A stretch of 9,346 bases of DNA from Candidatus Martarchaeota archaeon (GTDB lineage: Archaea > Micrarchaeota > Micrarchaeia > Micrarchaeales > Micrarchaeaceae): assembly GCA_023485745.1 (NCBI GenBank), contig JAMCZL010000015.1, positions 1 through 9,346 of the forward strand, written 5' to 3'. Under the pieces are notes generated by a model that made no database searches, had not been told where the DNA came from, and worked only from the letters and a program-made list of their open reading frames with translations. This document shows, one piece after another, positions 1-6,930 of this stretch (position 1 is the stretch's first letter; the number at the start of each line of letters is the position of its first letter). The position numbers and the translations under genes were made by a program.

Positions 1-59
1 TGTAAATAGTATTACTGCTTTTCCCGCAGGCACTGCATTTGTTTGCAGGAGGGATTTTG

Positions 60-692
60 ATGGATACTGAGCAACTTGACAGACTTAAGACATTTATTGA
101 CGAAAACAAGGGAAAGAGAAAGTTCGTTCAGAGCGTGGAGCTCGCAATAAACTTCAGGGGCATAGATTTTTCCAAGCCTGAAAACAGGCTGAACCTTGCC
201 ATACAGCTTACAAATGAAAAAGGCAGGGAAACGCACGCCATGGTTTTCGCGGACGATGCCAACATCGCCTCAAAGGCTGCTGCCATGGGCGCGAAGGTGG
301 TATCGAGCTCCGAGATTGCAGCTATGGCTTCTGACAAAAAGAAGATGAATGAGCTCTTGCAGTACGAGCTTGTAGCACAGCCATCGCTCATGACGCAGAT
401 TGCAAAGTCGCTTGGTCCGTTTCTTGGTCCTAAAAACAAGATGCCGAAGCCGCTCATCGGCACTGACATAGGCACCATGATATCGAGCATAAGCAAATCG
501 ATATACCTGCGCAACAAGGGCAAGTATCTTCCCACGCTTCACTGCGCGGTGGGCACCGAGGCCATGAAGCCGGAGGACCTAGCAAAAAATATTGATGATG
601 TCATAAATGCGGTTACTAAGAAGGTGGGCAAGCAGAGCATAAAGTCGGTATACGTGAAACTGACAATGAGCAAGCCCATCAGGATAATATGA
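60..692 (+). CDS. rpl1: Large ribosomal subunit protein uL1 (L1)
   Basis: This is ribosomal protein L1, which binds 23S rRNA to form the mobile L1 stalk that helps release deacylated tRNA from the E site. The protein is 210 aa, the usual size for archaeal L1. The N-terminus has the family pattern FVQSVELAINFRGID (residues 22-36), and the L1 signature GPFLGPKNKMPKP lies at about 119-131. I chose the ATG at 60 because a purine-rich AGGAGGG site sits 6 nt upstream; an in-frame TTG at 39 would place that site inside the coding region. P0 follows 9 nt after the stop and P1 after that, the usual archaeal stalk operon. uL11, which often precedes L1, is not in the 59 upstream bases. In some archaea L1 represses its own mRNA; I could not identify a binding site here. 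Confidence 0.95.
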   Translation: MDTEQLDRLKTFIDENKGKRKFVQSVELAINFRGIDFSKPENRLNLAIQLTNEKGRETHAMVFADDANIASKAAAMGAKVVSSSEIAAMASDKKKMNELLQYELVAQPSLMTQIAKSLGPFLGPKNKMPKPLIGTDIGTMISSISKSIYLRNKGKYLPTLHCAVGTEAMKPEDLAKNIDDVINAVTKKVGKQSIKSVYVKLTMSKPIRII

Positions 693-696
693 GGTG
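691..696 (+). promoter_or_regulatory. Shine-Dalgarno site for P0
   Basis: TGAGGTG (690-696) overlaps the uL1 stop codon and ends 5 nt before the P0 ATG. All seven bases pair with the CACCTCA at the 16S 3' end in this window, including the unusual terminal A. This supports both the P0 start and the reading of the 16S tail. Confidence 0.75.
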
Positions 697-701
697 TCAG
701 C

Positions 702-1535
702 ATGCTAAGCTTGAATGATAAGAAGAAATTTGTCGAAAATGGTGCTGCCGAACTCAAAAAATATTCTTCGGTGGGAGTAGTTAACCTTAGCGGCGTTCCG
801 GACCGGCTGCTGCAGTCGTCCAGGAACAAGATGCGGAGCAGCACGACTTTCATAATTGGAAGAAAAAAGATGCTTGAAAAAATCCTGGAATCCAGGGAAG
901 ACACCAAGGAGCTTGCGAAGTACATGTCCGGAACTTCCGCAATAGTGCTGAGCAACGAAGATCCGTTCGAGCTCTATGGAAGGTTCAAGGAGAACGAGAT
1001 AAAGCTGGCGGCAAAGCCTAGGCAGGTTGCCCCCAGCGACATAGTGATAGAGAGCGGCGAGACAAGCCTGCAGCCTGGCCAGGCAGTAACTGAGCTGAAG
1101 GCGGCCGGCATAGACGTCAAAATAGACAAGGGCAAGGTTGTCATATCCAAAAGCAAGACCATTGTAGAGAAGGGAGGCATAATAAGCCAGAATCTTGCCA
1201 AGGCGCTGCACACGCTTGACATATTGCCGTTCACAGCATCCATAGTGCCAAAGGCAATAAAGTCTGGGAAGATACTCTTTACAGATGAGGTGCTTGGCAT
1301 AACTAAGGAGGGCACGCTTTCAGATCTGACCAGGGCGTTCGCACAGGCGTTTGCGCTTAGCTCCGAGGCAGGCATAGTAAATCAGTACACAATAGTGCCA
1401 ATGATAGAAAAGGCGTTCGACGAAGCCATAGCGCTTGGCGTTGACATTAAGGCCCCGGATAGCGGAATCGTAGAGCTCCTGCTTGGAGAGGGATATGCCG
1501 GCGCGGCGGCTTTGAACGCTGTGCAGGGATCATGA
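702..1535 (+). CDS. rplP0: Large ribosomal subunit protein uL10 (acidic stalk protein P0), short C-terminus
   Basis: P0 anchors the ribosomal stalk to 23S rRNA and carries the P1 dimers that recruit translation GTPases. The protein is 277 aa. The N-terminal rRNA-binding domain (1-100) contains the pattern RNKMRSSTTFIIGRKKML. The archaeal/eukaryotic domain II insertion (about 105-185) contains PSDIVIESGETSLQPG. Three helical segments suited to P1 dimers follow (about 206-222, 231-246 and 256-274). The protein then stops. Archaeal P0 is usually about 330-350 aa and ends in a charged hinge and a GLxxLFG-type tail shared with P1; neither is present. The P1 ATG lies 15 nt past the stop, so there is no room for a frameshifted tail. 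The start is fixed by the TGAGGTG site. Confidence 0.95.
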   Translation: MLSLNDKKKFVENGAAELKKYSSVGVVNLSGVPDRLLQSSRNKMRSSTTFIIGRKKMLEKILESREDTKELAKYMSGTSAIVLSNEDPFELYGRFKENEIKLAAKPRQVAPSDIVIESGETSLQPGQAVTELKAAGIDVKIDKGKVVISKSKTIVEKGGIISQNLAKALHTLDILPFTASIVPKAIKSGKILFTDEVLGITKEGTLSDLTRAFAQAFALSSEAGIVNQYTIVPMIEKAFDEAIALGVDIKAPDSGIVELLLGEGYAGAAALNAVQGS

Positions 1536-1550
1536 TAAAAAGGTGAAAAC

Positions 1551-1856
1551 ATGGAATATGTATATGCGGCGCTGCTTCTTGATGCAGCAGGAAAGGAGGT
1601 AAATGAGCAGGACCTCATAAACGTTGTGAAGGCTGCGGGGTTCACCCCCGACGAGGCCAAGGCGAAGGCGATAGCTTCTTCGCTCAAAGGCGTAAACATA
1701 AAGGATGTTATAAAGAACGCACAGGCTTCGAGGGCGGTTGCGGCAGCTCCGGCTGCGGCGCAACCTGAGCAGGCAAAAGCTGCAAAGAAAGAGGAGAAAG
1801 AAGAAAAGAAGAGCGAGGAAGAGGCAGCAGGAGGCCTGGCTTCGCTGTTCGGATAA
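1551..1856 (+). CDS. rpl12: Large ribosomal subunit protein P1 (archaeal L12)
   Basis: P1 is the acidic stalk protein that binds P0 as dimers and contacts elongation and release factors through its C-terminal tail. The protein is 101 aa, normal for the family. Residues 1-60 form the helical dimerisation domain (start MEYVYAALLLDAAGKEVNE). An alanine-rich hinge follows (about 60-80), then a lysine/glutamate-rich stretch and the tail GGLASLFG, equivalent to the archaeal GLGALFG end. The start is set by AGGTGA at 1541-1546, 4 nt before the ATG. It is the last gene of the stalk operon; the next gene is convergent. Because P0 here lacks its own tail, P1 would supply all factor-binding tails. Confidence 0.96.
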   Translation: MEYVYAALLLDAAGKEVNEQDLINVVKAAGFTPDEAKAKAIASSLKGVNIKDVIKNAQASRAVAAAPAAAQPEQAKAAKKEEKEEKKSEEEAAGGLASLFG

Positions 1857-1870
1857 TTTTCTGATTCCTA

Positions 1871-1893
1871 GGGCGCGGCGGCTTACGCCCGCC
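1871..1893. terminator. GC-rich hairpin between convergent rpl12 and ygjP
   Basis: Two mutually exclusive 5-bp stems are possible: GGGCG (1871-1875) with CGCCC (1886-1890), or GGCGG (1877-1881) with CCGCC (1889-1893). The hairpin sits in the 36-nt gap between two convergent genes. It could act as a bidirectional terminator or mRNA end stabiliser, but no long U-run follows it on + (only ATTTT at 1856-1860, upstream). The function is inferred from position only. Confidence 0.35.
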
Positions 1894-2654
1894 TAAGAGG
1901 TTATGGTGAAGGAGTTTTCCCTCAGCCATCTCCTCCTTTCCTTGTAATCTGGAAGAAAAGAGCGCACCAGGTCCCAGAAGCGCCTTGAATGTGATCTTAT
2001 CTTTGCGTGCACGAGCTCGTGTATTATCACGTATTCGAGTATTGGGTATGGAGCGTACAGCAGCTTCGTGTTTAGCATAAGGCTTCCGTCCTTGATAGAG
2101 TAGTATCCCCACACCCTTCTGCTCGGCTTTACAATCAGCCTTCTGACTTCTGATTTTGGGCCTGAAGAATTTATTTTTTCCACTATCTCGCCCAGCCTGG
2201 GCGCAGATGCCTGAGAAAGCGCCTTGGATATTGCCTTGGAGATCAGTTCTTCCGATGCTGGCTGCGAGGCGCTTTCTGGAATGTGTGCGGTTATTATATT
2301 CCCAGATACCCTTGCGCTGCAAGTGGACCTGGCTACCCTTGAGATGCAGATCCTGAACTCCATGCCAAGAGGCCTTGTAAGCTGGCCATCGGCAAACTTC
2401 AATTGCCCGTCCATCAGGTACCTTCCCGGATTTGATAGTATGGCTTTTGAAATGCGACTGCGGAGCGATAGCACAGTTTTTGCAGACGCCCTTGCGCCCA
2501 ATGATGCAGGCAGCTCTATGACTACCTCTCCATTTTTGACCCTTGCATATGAATTGCGTATTCTCTTTTTTATGACCCTGACCGGGATCTCCCTTTCGCC
2601 TATCCTTATTGGCTCCGCGCGCATGCCGTTTTCTTCGCTGAGGCTGATTTCCAT
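1893..2654 (-). CDS. YgjP/SprT-like zinc metallopeptidase (DUF45 family)
   Basis: This is a predicted zinc-dependent hydrolase of the YgjP (DUF45, Pfam PF01863) family; substrates of archaeal members are unknown. The protein is 253 aa from the first ATG. The zinc-binding motif HELVH (212-216) is followed by a third histidine at 222 (HELxHx5H) and then FW (226-227), as in the family. The C-terminus has the family pattern PDYKERRRWLREN (235-247). RRVWGYYSIKDG (179-190) corresponds to the conserved W-G segment before the active site. The start is uncertain. A TATA-like box at 2662-2669 would place transcription near 2640, favouring the ATG at 2624 (residue 11). An upstream AT-rich element (2687-2694) would allow the ATG at 2654. 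The gene is monocistronic, divergent from Csl4 and convergent with rpl12. Confidence 0.88.
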   Translation of the reverse strand: MEISLSEENGMRAEPIRIGEREIPVRVIKKRIRNSYARVKNGEVVIELPASLGARASAKTVLSLRSRISKAILSNPGRYLMDGQLKFADGQLTRPLGMEFRICISRVARSTCSARVSGNIITAHIPESASQPASEELISKAISKALSQASAPRLGEIVEKINSSGPKSEVRRLIVKPSRRVWGYYSIKDGSLMLNTKLLYAPYPILEYVIIHELVHAKIRSHSRRFWDLVRSFLPDYKERRRWLRENSFTITS

Positions 2655-2661
2655 GAGATCG

Positions 2662-2669
2662 ATTTATAA
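2662..2669 (-). promoter_or_regulatory. TATA box candidate for the YgjP-like gene
   Basis: The minus strand reads TTATAAAT. The expected transcription start lies about 25 nt downstream (near 2640), between the two candidate ATG codons. A second weaker candidate, TTTAATAA, lies at 2687-2694. The placement is inferred from archaeal promoter spacing. Confidence 0.45.
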
Positions 2670-2748
2670 GAAGTTTCGGAAAGGTTATTAAAGCTTGTTT
2701 GACAAAATAACTATGTAAATTGCGCTTTTTGCCTTTCTAAAAAGGTGA

Positions 2749-2755
2749 TTTTATA
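2749..2755 (+). promoter_or_regulatory. TATA box for csl4-rpoL (leaderless transcript predicted)
   Basis: TTTTATA is centred 25 nt before the ATG at 2777, the spacing expected if transcription starts at the start codon. An AGGTGA at 2743-2748 resembles a ribosome binding site but is 28 nt from that ATG. It would lie upstream of the transcript, so it is more likely part of the promoter. Confidence 0.55.
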
Positions 2756-2776
2756 CACGATGATTTGAGCATAATA

Positions 2777-3397
2777 ATGCCGGGAGACAGGCTTTCGACG
2801 GAGGAGGAGTTCCTTCCGTCAAGGAATACGTATTCGGAGAACGGGCAGATATACTCGCTTGTAGTCGGCAGGGCCAAGGTAAACGAGGGCAAGATGGAAG
2901 TGGAGCCCTGCGGCGCCAGCATAGAAAAATTCCACAGGCACATGTATGTGATTGGCGAAGTTGTTGGCGAGCTTAAAAGCATACTTTTCGTAAAGCTTGA
3001 CGACATCAAAATCAATGACAAAACTTACATACCTTCGGGCAAGGATGGGAAGATTCTGCTTCCGAGGGATAGGCCTCCGAACCCCAGATTTAGGAGGGAC
3101 AGCAGGCCGCAGCCGCACCATGAGGCCGAGCAGAAGCCATGCGGCCTTGGCGACATAATACTTGCAAAGATAGCGTTCGTTGATGAAGACACGTACGCTC
3201 TTGAAGTTAGGGAAGAGGAAGGCGGCGTAGTTTATTCAAGGTGCCCGGTATGCGGGGGCGCAATGACCCTTGGCCAGAGGCACGGCGAACTGCTCTGCCA
3301 GAACTGCAAGCACAGGGAAATGAAAAAGGTAAGCCCTATGTACGGAAATTTTGCGGCGATAGAGAAGTTCATAGTAGATAGGATAGACTCTGAATGA
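2777..3397 (+). CDS. csl4: Exosome RNA-binding subunit Csl4
   Basis: Csl4 is a cap subunit of the archaeal RNA exosome; it binds RNA and recruits the Rrp41-Rrp42 ring and DnaG. The protein is 206 aa. The N-terminal domain begins with the family pattern MPGDRLSTEEEFLP and continues NTYSENGQIYS (18-27). An S1-like beta domain follows (about 55-148), interrupted by a basic, proline-rich stretch (about 96-121) that looks disordered. A C-terminal zinc ribbon has C156-x2-C159 and C174-x2-C177, followed by the family's closing YG pattern (189-190). I chose ATG 2777 over the in-frame TTG at 2765 because the TATA box sits 25 nt upstream and because family members begin just before PGDR. RpoL overlaps its stop by ATGA, so exosome and RNA polymerase genes are co-expressed. 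Confidence 0.93.
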   Translation: MPGDRLSTEEEFLPSRNTYSENGQIYSLVVGRAKVNEGKMEVEPCGASIEKFHRHMYVIGEVVGELKSILFVKLDDIKINDKTYIPSGKDGKILLPRDRPPNPRFRRDSRPQPHHEAEQKPCGLGDIILAKIAFVDEDTYALEVREEEGGVVYSRCPVCGGAMTLGQRHGELLCQNCKHREMKKVSPMYGNFAAIEKFIVDRIDSE

Positions 3398-3411
3398 TGA
3401 GCGTGATTGCA

Positions 3412-3681
3412 ATGGAAGCAAAGATAATAAAGAACGACAGCAAGGAGCTCCAGATAGAATTCGAAGACGGCGATGTTACCATACCAGACCTAATAGCGAA
3501 TGCAGTCATTAACGACAAAGATGTCGAATTTGCAGGCGTGGAAAAGGACCACCCCGAGGTCGGCAAGCCCAAGCTCGTAATAAAGACTTCGAAGAAGCAC
3601 CCTGCTAAAATCGTTGAGGAAGCCGTAGAAAGCATAGAGAAGGACACCGACGCCATAAAGAAGATGATAGGCAAAAAGTAA
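3412..3681 (+). CDS. rpoL: DNA-directed RNA polymerase subunit L (Rpb11-like)
   Basis: RpoL is the small subunit that pairs with RpoD to form the assembly platform of archaeal RNA polymerase, the counterpart of Rpb11 and of bacterial alpha. From the ATG at 3412 the protein is 89 aa, typical for the family, starting MEAKIIKNDSKELQIEFE. The alpha/Rpb11 fold is recognised by the central NAVINDKDVEFAGVEKDHP (30-48), where related proteins have LxxALLEDxDVEFAxYxxxHP, and by a C-terminal amphipathic helix. Two ATGs at 3394 and 3397 would add 6 or 5 residues, and the first overlaps the Csl4 stop (ATGA). I prefer 3412 from family alignment, but translation could begin at 3394 by coupling. It is the last gene of this operon. 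Confidence 0.9.
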   Translation: MEAKIIKNDSKELQIEFEDGDVTIPDLIANAVINDKDVEFAGVEKDHPEVGKPKLVIKTSKKHPAKIVEEAVESIEKDTDAIKKMIGKK

Positions 3682-3703
3682 CTGCCTTCTTGTTTTACTT
3701 TTT
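3673..3703 (+). terminator. A/T palindrome terminator at the end of csl4-rpoL
   Basis: AAAAAGTAA (3673-3681) is perfectly complementary to TTACTTTTT (3695-3703), a 9-bp stem with a 13-nt loop. The left arm contains the last codons and TAA stop of rpoL. The right arm and loop provide T-runs (TTTT and TTTTT), which suit archaeal termination. No stable GC stem is present, so termination probably depends on the U tracts. Confidence 0.5.
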
Positions 3704-3780
3704 CAGCATGCGGCATCGGCGCCACTCTGCAGCAAACCAGATGTGCGCCTTATTCTTTTTAGGCAGACTTGGATTTCCTC

Positions 3781-3788
3781 TATAAATA
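3781..3788 (+). promoter_or_regulatory. TATA box for the DUF99 gene
   Basis: TATAAATA is centred about 36 nt before the ATG at 3820, predicting transcription near 3809 and a leader of about 10 nt that contains AGTGG (3811-3815). This argues against the longer reading from TTG 3769, which would run through the TATA box. Confidence 0.6.
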
Positions 3789-3819
3789 TTTTGTGATTGC
3801 ATATCATGCTAGTGGAAAA

Positions 3820-4380
3820 ATGCTTAAGAAGGGCGTAAGGATACTCGCGATAGCAAGCGGGCCAATCCAGACTTCAAGAAAATCCACTATATTGGTGGGT
3901 GTCGTTTTCAGGGACGGAACAATAGAGGGCGTGCTTTCCGAAAGCATCGCGGTAAACGGCGCAGATGCAACAGAAAAGATAGTGCGCATGGTCCTAAGGT
4001 CAAGGTTCAGGGAACAGATAAAGATAGTGGCTTCCAACGGGATTGCAATCGCCGGCCTGAACGTGCTTGACCTTGGGTTGATGGAGCGCAGGCTCAGAGT
4101 GCATACCGTGGTACTGACAAGAAAGAAGCCTCACGAGGGAGAGCTGCTAATGGCTCTGCGCAGGTTCGGCGAGGCAGGCGGCAAAAACGTTGAAAGCAGG
4201 ATAGAAGAGGTAAAGACGGCGAATCTTAGGGGTTTTTCCAGGATTGGAGGCTTTTATCTGCAGTCCGGGCTTGATAAAAACGACCTGAAGGCCATTTATG
4301 GACAGGCGTTCGAATCGCTCAGAATCGCGCACCTGATTGCCAAAGGCGTAAGCTACGGGGAGTCGAAGGGCAGGATATAG
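3820..4380 (+). CDS. DUF99 / UPF0215 family protein (endonuclease dU family)
   Basis: This belongs to the archaeal DUF99 (UPF0215) family. As I recall, the family is named endonuclease dU in domain databases, after a nuclease acting on deoxyuridine in DNA; that role is not shown by this sequence. The protein is 186 aa from the ATG at 3820, close to the family norm. Family patterns visible: RILAIASGP near the N-terminus, VGVVFRDGTIEGV, INGADAT-type (here AVNGADATEKI), GIAIAGLNVLDL, and the C-terminal SLRIAHLIAKGVSYGESKGR. The start is chosen from the TATA spacing and from family length; the 17 codons upstream of it (from TTG 3769) lie over the promoter. It appears to be a single-gene unit, convergent with the M20 peptidase 23 bp away. 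Confidence 0.85.
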   Translation: MLKKGVRILAIASGPIQTSRKSTILVGVVFRDGTIEGVLSESIAVNGADATEKIVRMVLRSRFREQIKIVASNGIAIAGLNVLDLGLMERRLRVHTVVLTRKKPHEGELLMALRRFGEAGGKNVESRIEEVKTANLRGFSRIGGFYLQSGLDKNDLKAIYGQAFESLRIAHLIAKGVSYGESKGRI

Positions 4381-4403
4381 CAACGAGATTTTGACCTGTG
4401 TGG

Positions 4404-5615
4404 TCACAGCGACATGTACGCAAATACTTTGGCGTCTTCGACCATGTCTGCTATCTTGCAGTACTCGTTAGGTATGTGGGCTATGTCTTCGCAGGTTTCC
4501 CAGGCTGCAGCCGGGATTCCCTCGTCACGGAAGTGCTTTGCCACAGTGCCCCCGCCGATGCCTATGAACTTAGGCTCTTTATTCCTTAGGGATCTTATAG
4601 CGTTCGCGAGCTCTGCGGCAACTTTCGAATCGCTTTTGGTAGGAGGCGCCGGGTCTTCCCTGTTGAATATTTCCACCTTGAATTTCGCACCGGTATCTGC
4701 GCCAACTTTCGAGGCTGCCTCGTTTATGGTGTTGAGTATTTCGTCTATCTTGTATTCCGGCAGTATTCTGCAGTCCACATATGAAACTTCCTTGCCTGGC
4801 ACTATGTTGGTGCTTTCGACGTTGGCTTCATGCTTGGTCATTTCGAACGTAGAATAATCAGGGGAAAACAGCGGGTTTTTGGCATTATATTTGCCGTGAA
4901 GGGTTCCATCAATTTCATAAAGCAGGCGTATCATTGCGCGATACGCATTTACGCCGAGCTCTGGAGTACTGGCATGCACCTGCTTTCCAGTCGCAGTAAT
5001 CCGCAGCCATAGCACGCCTTTCTCTGCAATCTCTATTGACATCCCATCAGAAGTGCCGAAATCGGGCACTAGTATAAGATCGTCTTTGCCGAATATGTTT
5101 TCCTTCAGCAGCCTCTTTATCCCGTATTCGCTGCCTACTTCCTCGTCTGCAGCAAGGCACACCCCGAAGTTGTATCTTGGCTGGGCCTTCGCGTCTATGA
5201 GGGCCTTGAGTGCGTATATGCTCCCTATGGCGGACTGGCCGTCGTCGGTTGTGCCCCTGCCGTATACTTTGCCGTCCTTCTCTACAGGATCGAACGGGTC
5301 GTGATCCCATAGCGCCAGATCTCCGGGCGCAACGGTATCTATGTGGGATATTACCCAGAGAGTGCTTTTTGCGCCGCCGTATGCTGCTATGAGGTTAGAC
5401 CTCTTTGCCTTGGAATCGTCAACATAGTCATATCTCCTGACTTTTATTCCGAACCCGGATATGAGGCTTTCGAGCATGTCGGCCCTTGCAGATTCTCCAT
5501 TACCTCCGCTCAGCGGCGATATTGCAGGTATTTTTATCATCTCTTTGAGGGAATCTACCATCTTCCGCTCGTTGGCCGCAACGGCCTTTACGGCTTCGGC
5601 TTTTGCATTGTCCAA
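4404..5615 (-). CDS. M20 family metallopeptidase (DapE/ArgE/CPG2-like amidohydrolase)
   Basis: This is a predicted cytoplasmic di-zinc amidohydrolase of family M20, which includes succinyl-diaminopimelate desuccinylase, acetylornithine deacetylase and dipeptidases; the substrate cannot be read from sequence. Counting from TTG 5615 the protein is 403 aa, normal for the family. Active-site residues in order: SHIDTVAPGD (H91, D93), GRGTTDDGQ (D124), ADEEVGS (catalytic E158, metal E159), VPDFG (D185) and HIPNEY (H380). The dimerisation insert (about 190-300) starts AEKGVLWLRITATG and includes VHASTPELGVNA. I chose TTG 5615 because AGGTGA lies 4 nt upstream, the same arrangement as rpl12. An upstream TTG at 5660 would add 15 residues without a binding site and lies at the TATA box. 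There are no biosynthetic neighbours to suggest a pathway. Confidence 0.9.
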   Translation of the reverse strand: MDNAKAEAVKAVAANERKMVDSLKEMIKIPAISPLSGGNGESARADMLESLISGFGIKVRRYDYVDDSKAKRSNLIAAYGGAKSTLWVISHIDTVAPGDLALWDHDPFDPVEKDGKVYGRGTTDDGQSAIGSIYALKALIDAKAQPRYNFGVCLAADEEVGSEYGIKRLLKENIFGKDDLILVPDFGTSDGMSIEIAEKGVLWLRITATGKQVHASTPELGVNAYRAMIRLLYEIDGTLHGKYNAKNPLFSPDYSTFEMTKHEANVESTNIVPGKEVSYVDCRILPEYKIDEILNTINEAASKVGADTGAKFKVEIFNREDPAPPTKSDSKVAAELANAIRSLRNKEPKFIGIGGGTVAKHFRDEGIPAAAWETCEDIAHIPNEYCKIADMVEDAKVFAYMSL

Positions 5616-5619
5616 TCGA

Positions 5620-5625
5620 TCACCT
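5620..5625 (-). promoter_or_regulatory. Shine-Dalgarno site deciding the TTG start of the M20 gene
   Basis: The minus strand reads AGGTGATC followed by the TTG at 5615. All eight bases pair with GATCACCT at the 16S 3' end, with 4 nt between AGGTGA and the start codon. Confidence 0.7.
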
Positions 5626-5658
5626 GGTGTAAAGGGCACTATAAGGATATAACGATAC

Positions 5659-5667
5659 AAATAAATA
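5659..5667 (-). promoter_or_regulatory. TATA box candidate for the M20 gene
   Basis: The minus strand reads TATTTATTT, predicting transcription near 5638 and a leader of about 23 nt carrying the AGGTGA site. Confidence 0.5.
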
Positions 5668-5776
5668 CTTTTTTGTTAGTAAAGATATTACTCGTCTAAT
5701 GCTGGCGGCATTTATTGCTGTTGCATTGCCGTCGCGTGATTATTGCCTTACGTTTCATGCTTTGTTAAATTGTTAG

Positions 5777-5784
5777 TTTTATTG
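5777..5784 (+). promoter_or_regulatory. Possible TATA box of the 16S rRNA unit
   Basis: TTTTATTG is the best TATA-like element between the M20 promoter and the 16S processing stem. Transcription would start near 5805, about 12 nt before the stem. The rest of 5668-5816 shows no gene; it is AT-rich and presumably holds the divergent promoters of M20 and 16S. Confidence 0.35.
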
Positions 5785-5816
5785 ATGTGTTATGAAAATT
5801 CCTGCTTGGAATTGGA

Positions 5817-5867
5817 TGCAGTCTTGAGGAGTGCAAAATGGTACCTACAATTGCAATTTAAGTACAC
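5817..5867 (+). other. Left arm of the pre-16S processing stem
   Basis: Segments here pair with the region just after the 16S: TGCAGTCTTGAGGA (5817-5830) with 7923-7936 (14 bp, perfect), GGTACCTA (5840-5847) with 7907-7914 (8 bp, one G-U), TTGC (5851-5854) with GCAA (7902-7905), and GTACAC (5862-5867) with GTGTGC (7893-7898). The 4-bp TTGC/GCAA helix, with CAA (5848-5850) on one side and GAA (7899-7901) on the other strand, resembles a bulge-helix-bulge site for the splicing endonuclease that frees pre-16S in archaea. It deviates from the ideal motif: there is an extra unpaired A at 7906, and the left side of the second loop is larger than usual. Confidence 0.8.
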
Positions 5868-6930
5868 AGGCCAGAACATCGATTCCAGTCGATGCTGCTG
5901 GAGGGCACTGCTATCAGATTTCGACAGCCATGCAAGTCAGCTCAACGGCTTCGTTGGGCGGCGTACGGCTCAGTAACACGTAGTTAACCTAACGTAAAGA
6001 GGCGAATAACCTCGGGAAACTGAGGCTAATGCACCATAGGCTAGAACACCTGGAAGGAGTACTAGTCGAAAGGGGCGCAAATTGCAGCGTTTCCGCTTTA
6101 CGATGGGACTGCGGCGGATCAGGCAGATGGCGGGGTAACGGCCCACCATACCGATAACCCGTAGGGGATGTGGGAGCATAGGCCCCGAGAAGGGCACTGA
6201 GACAATGGCCCTAGCGCTACGGCGTGCAGCAGGCGCGCAAACTCCACAATGCGCGTAAGCGTGATGGGGGGAATCTGAGTGGTTCACTTAGTGAACCTTT
6301 TGCCAAGTACAGCAAGCTTGGAGAATAAGTGCTGGGCAAGACCGGTGGCAGCCGCCACGGTAATACCGGCAGCACAAGTGGTGCCCACGATTATTGGGCT
6401 TAAAGCGCTCGTAGCCGGCCGATGTCGTCTCGCGTGAAATATTGGCGCTCAACGTCAATGCGGGCGTGAGATACCCATCGGCTAGGGAGCGGGTGAGGTC
6501 AGGAGTACTTATGGGGGAGGGGCTAAATCCTGTAATCCCATAAGGACTAACAGTGGCGAAGGCGCCTGACTAGAACGCATCCGACGGTGAGGAGCGAAGG
6601 CTAGGAGAACGAATCGGATCAGATACCCGAGTAGCCCTAGCAGTAAATTATGCAGACTCTGGTGTTGCAAGCATCACGAATGCTTGCAGTACCGTAGCAC
6701 AAGTGTTAAGTCTGCCGCCTGGGGAGTACGGCCGCAAGGTTGAAACTTAAAGCAATTGGCGGGGGAGCACACAAGGGGTGGATGCTGCGGTTTAATTGAA
6801 TCCAACGTCGGAAATCTTACCAGAAGCGACGGCAGGGTGAAGGTCAGACTGAAGATCTTACTTGACAAGCCGAGAGGTAGTGCATGGCGACCGTCAGCTC
6901 GTGGTGTGAACTGTCCGGTTAAGTCCGGTA

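Noticed and set aside
2224..2691. Plus-strand open frame of 155 codons opposite the YgjP-like gene
   Set aside because: It is the complement of a gene with a clear zinc motif; no family pattern of its own.
3769..3819. 17-residue N-terminal extension of the DUF99 protein from TTG 3769
   Set aside because: It runs through the TATAAATA box and adds residues absent from the family.
4414..4857. Plus-strand open frames opposite the M20 peptidase
   Set aside because: They are complements of a well-supported gene with all catalytic residues.
5616..5660. 15-residue N-terminal extension of the M20 protein from TTG 5660
   Set aside because: It lies at the TATA box without a ribosome binding site, whereas TTG 5615 has AGGTGA at the right distance.
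5970..6287. Minus-strand open frame of 105 codons over the 16S 5' region
   Set aside because: It lies wholly within rRNA sequence and has no protein family pattern; open frames in rRNA are chance.
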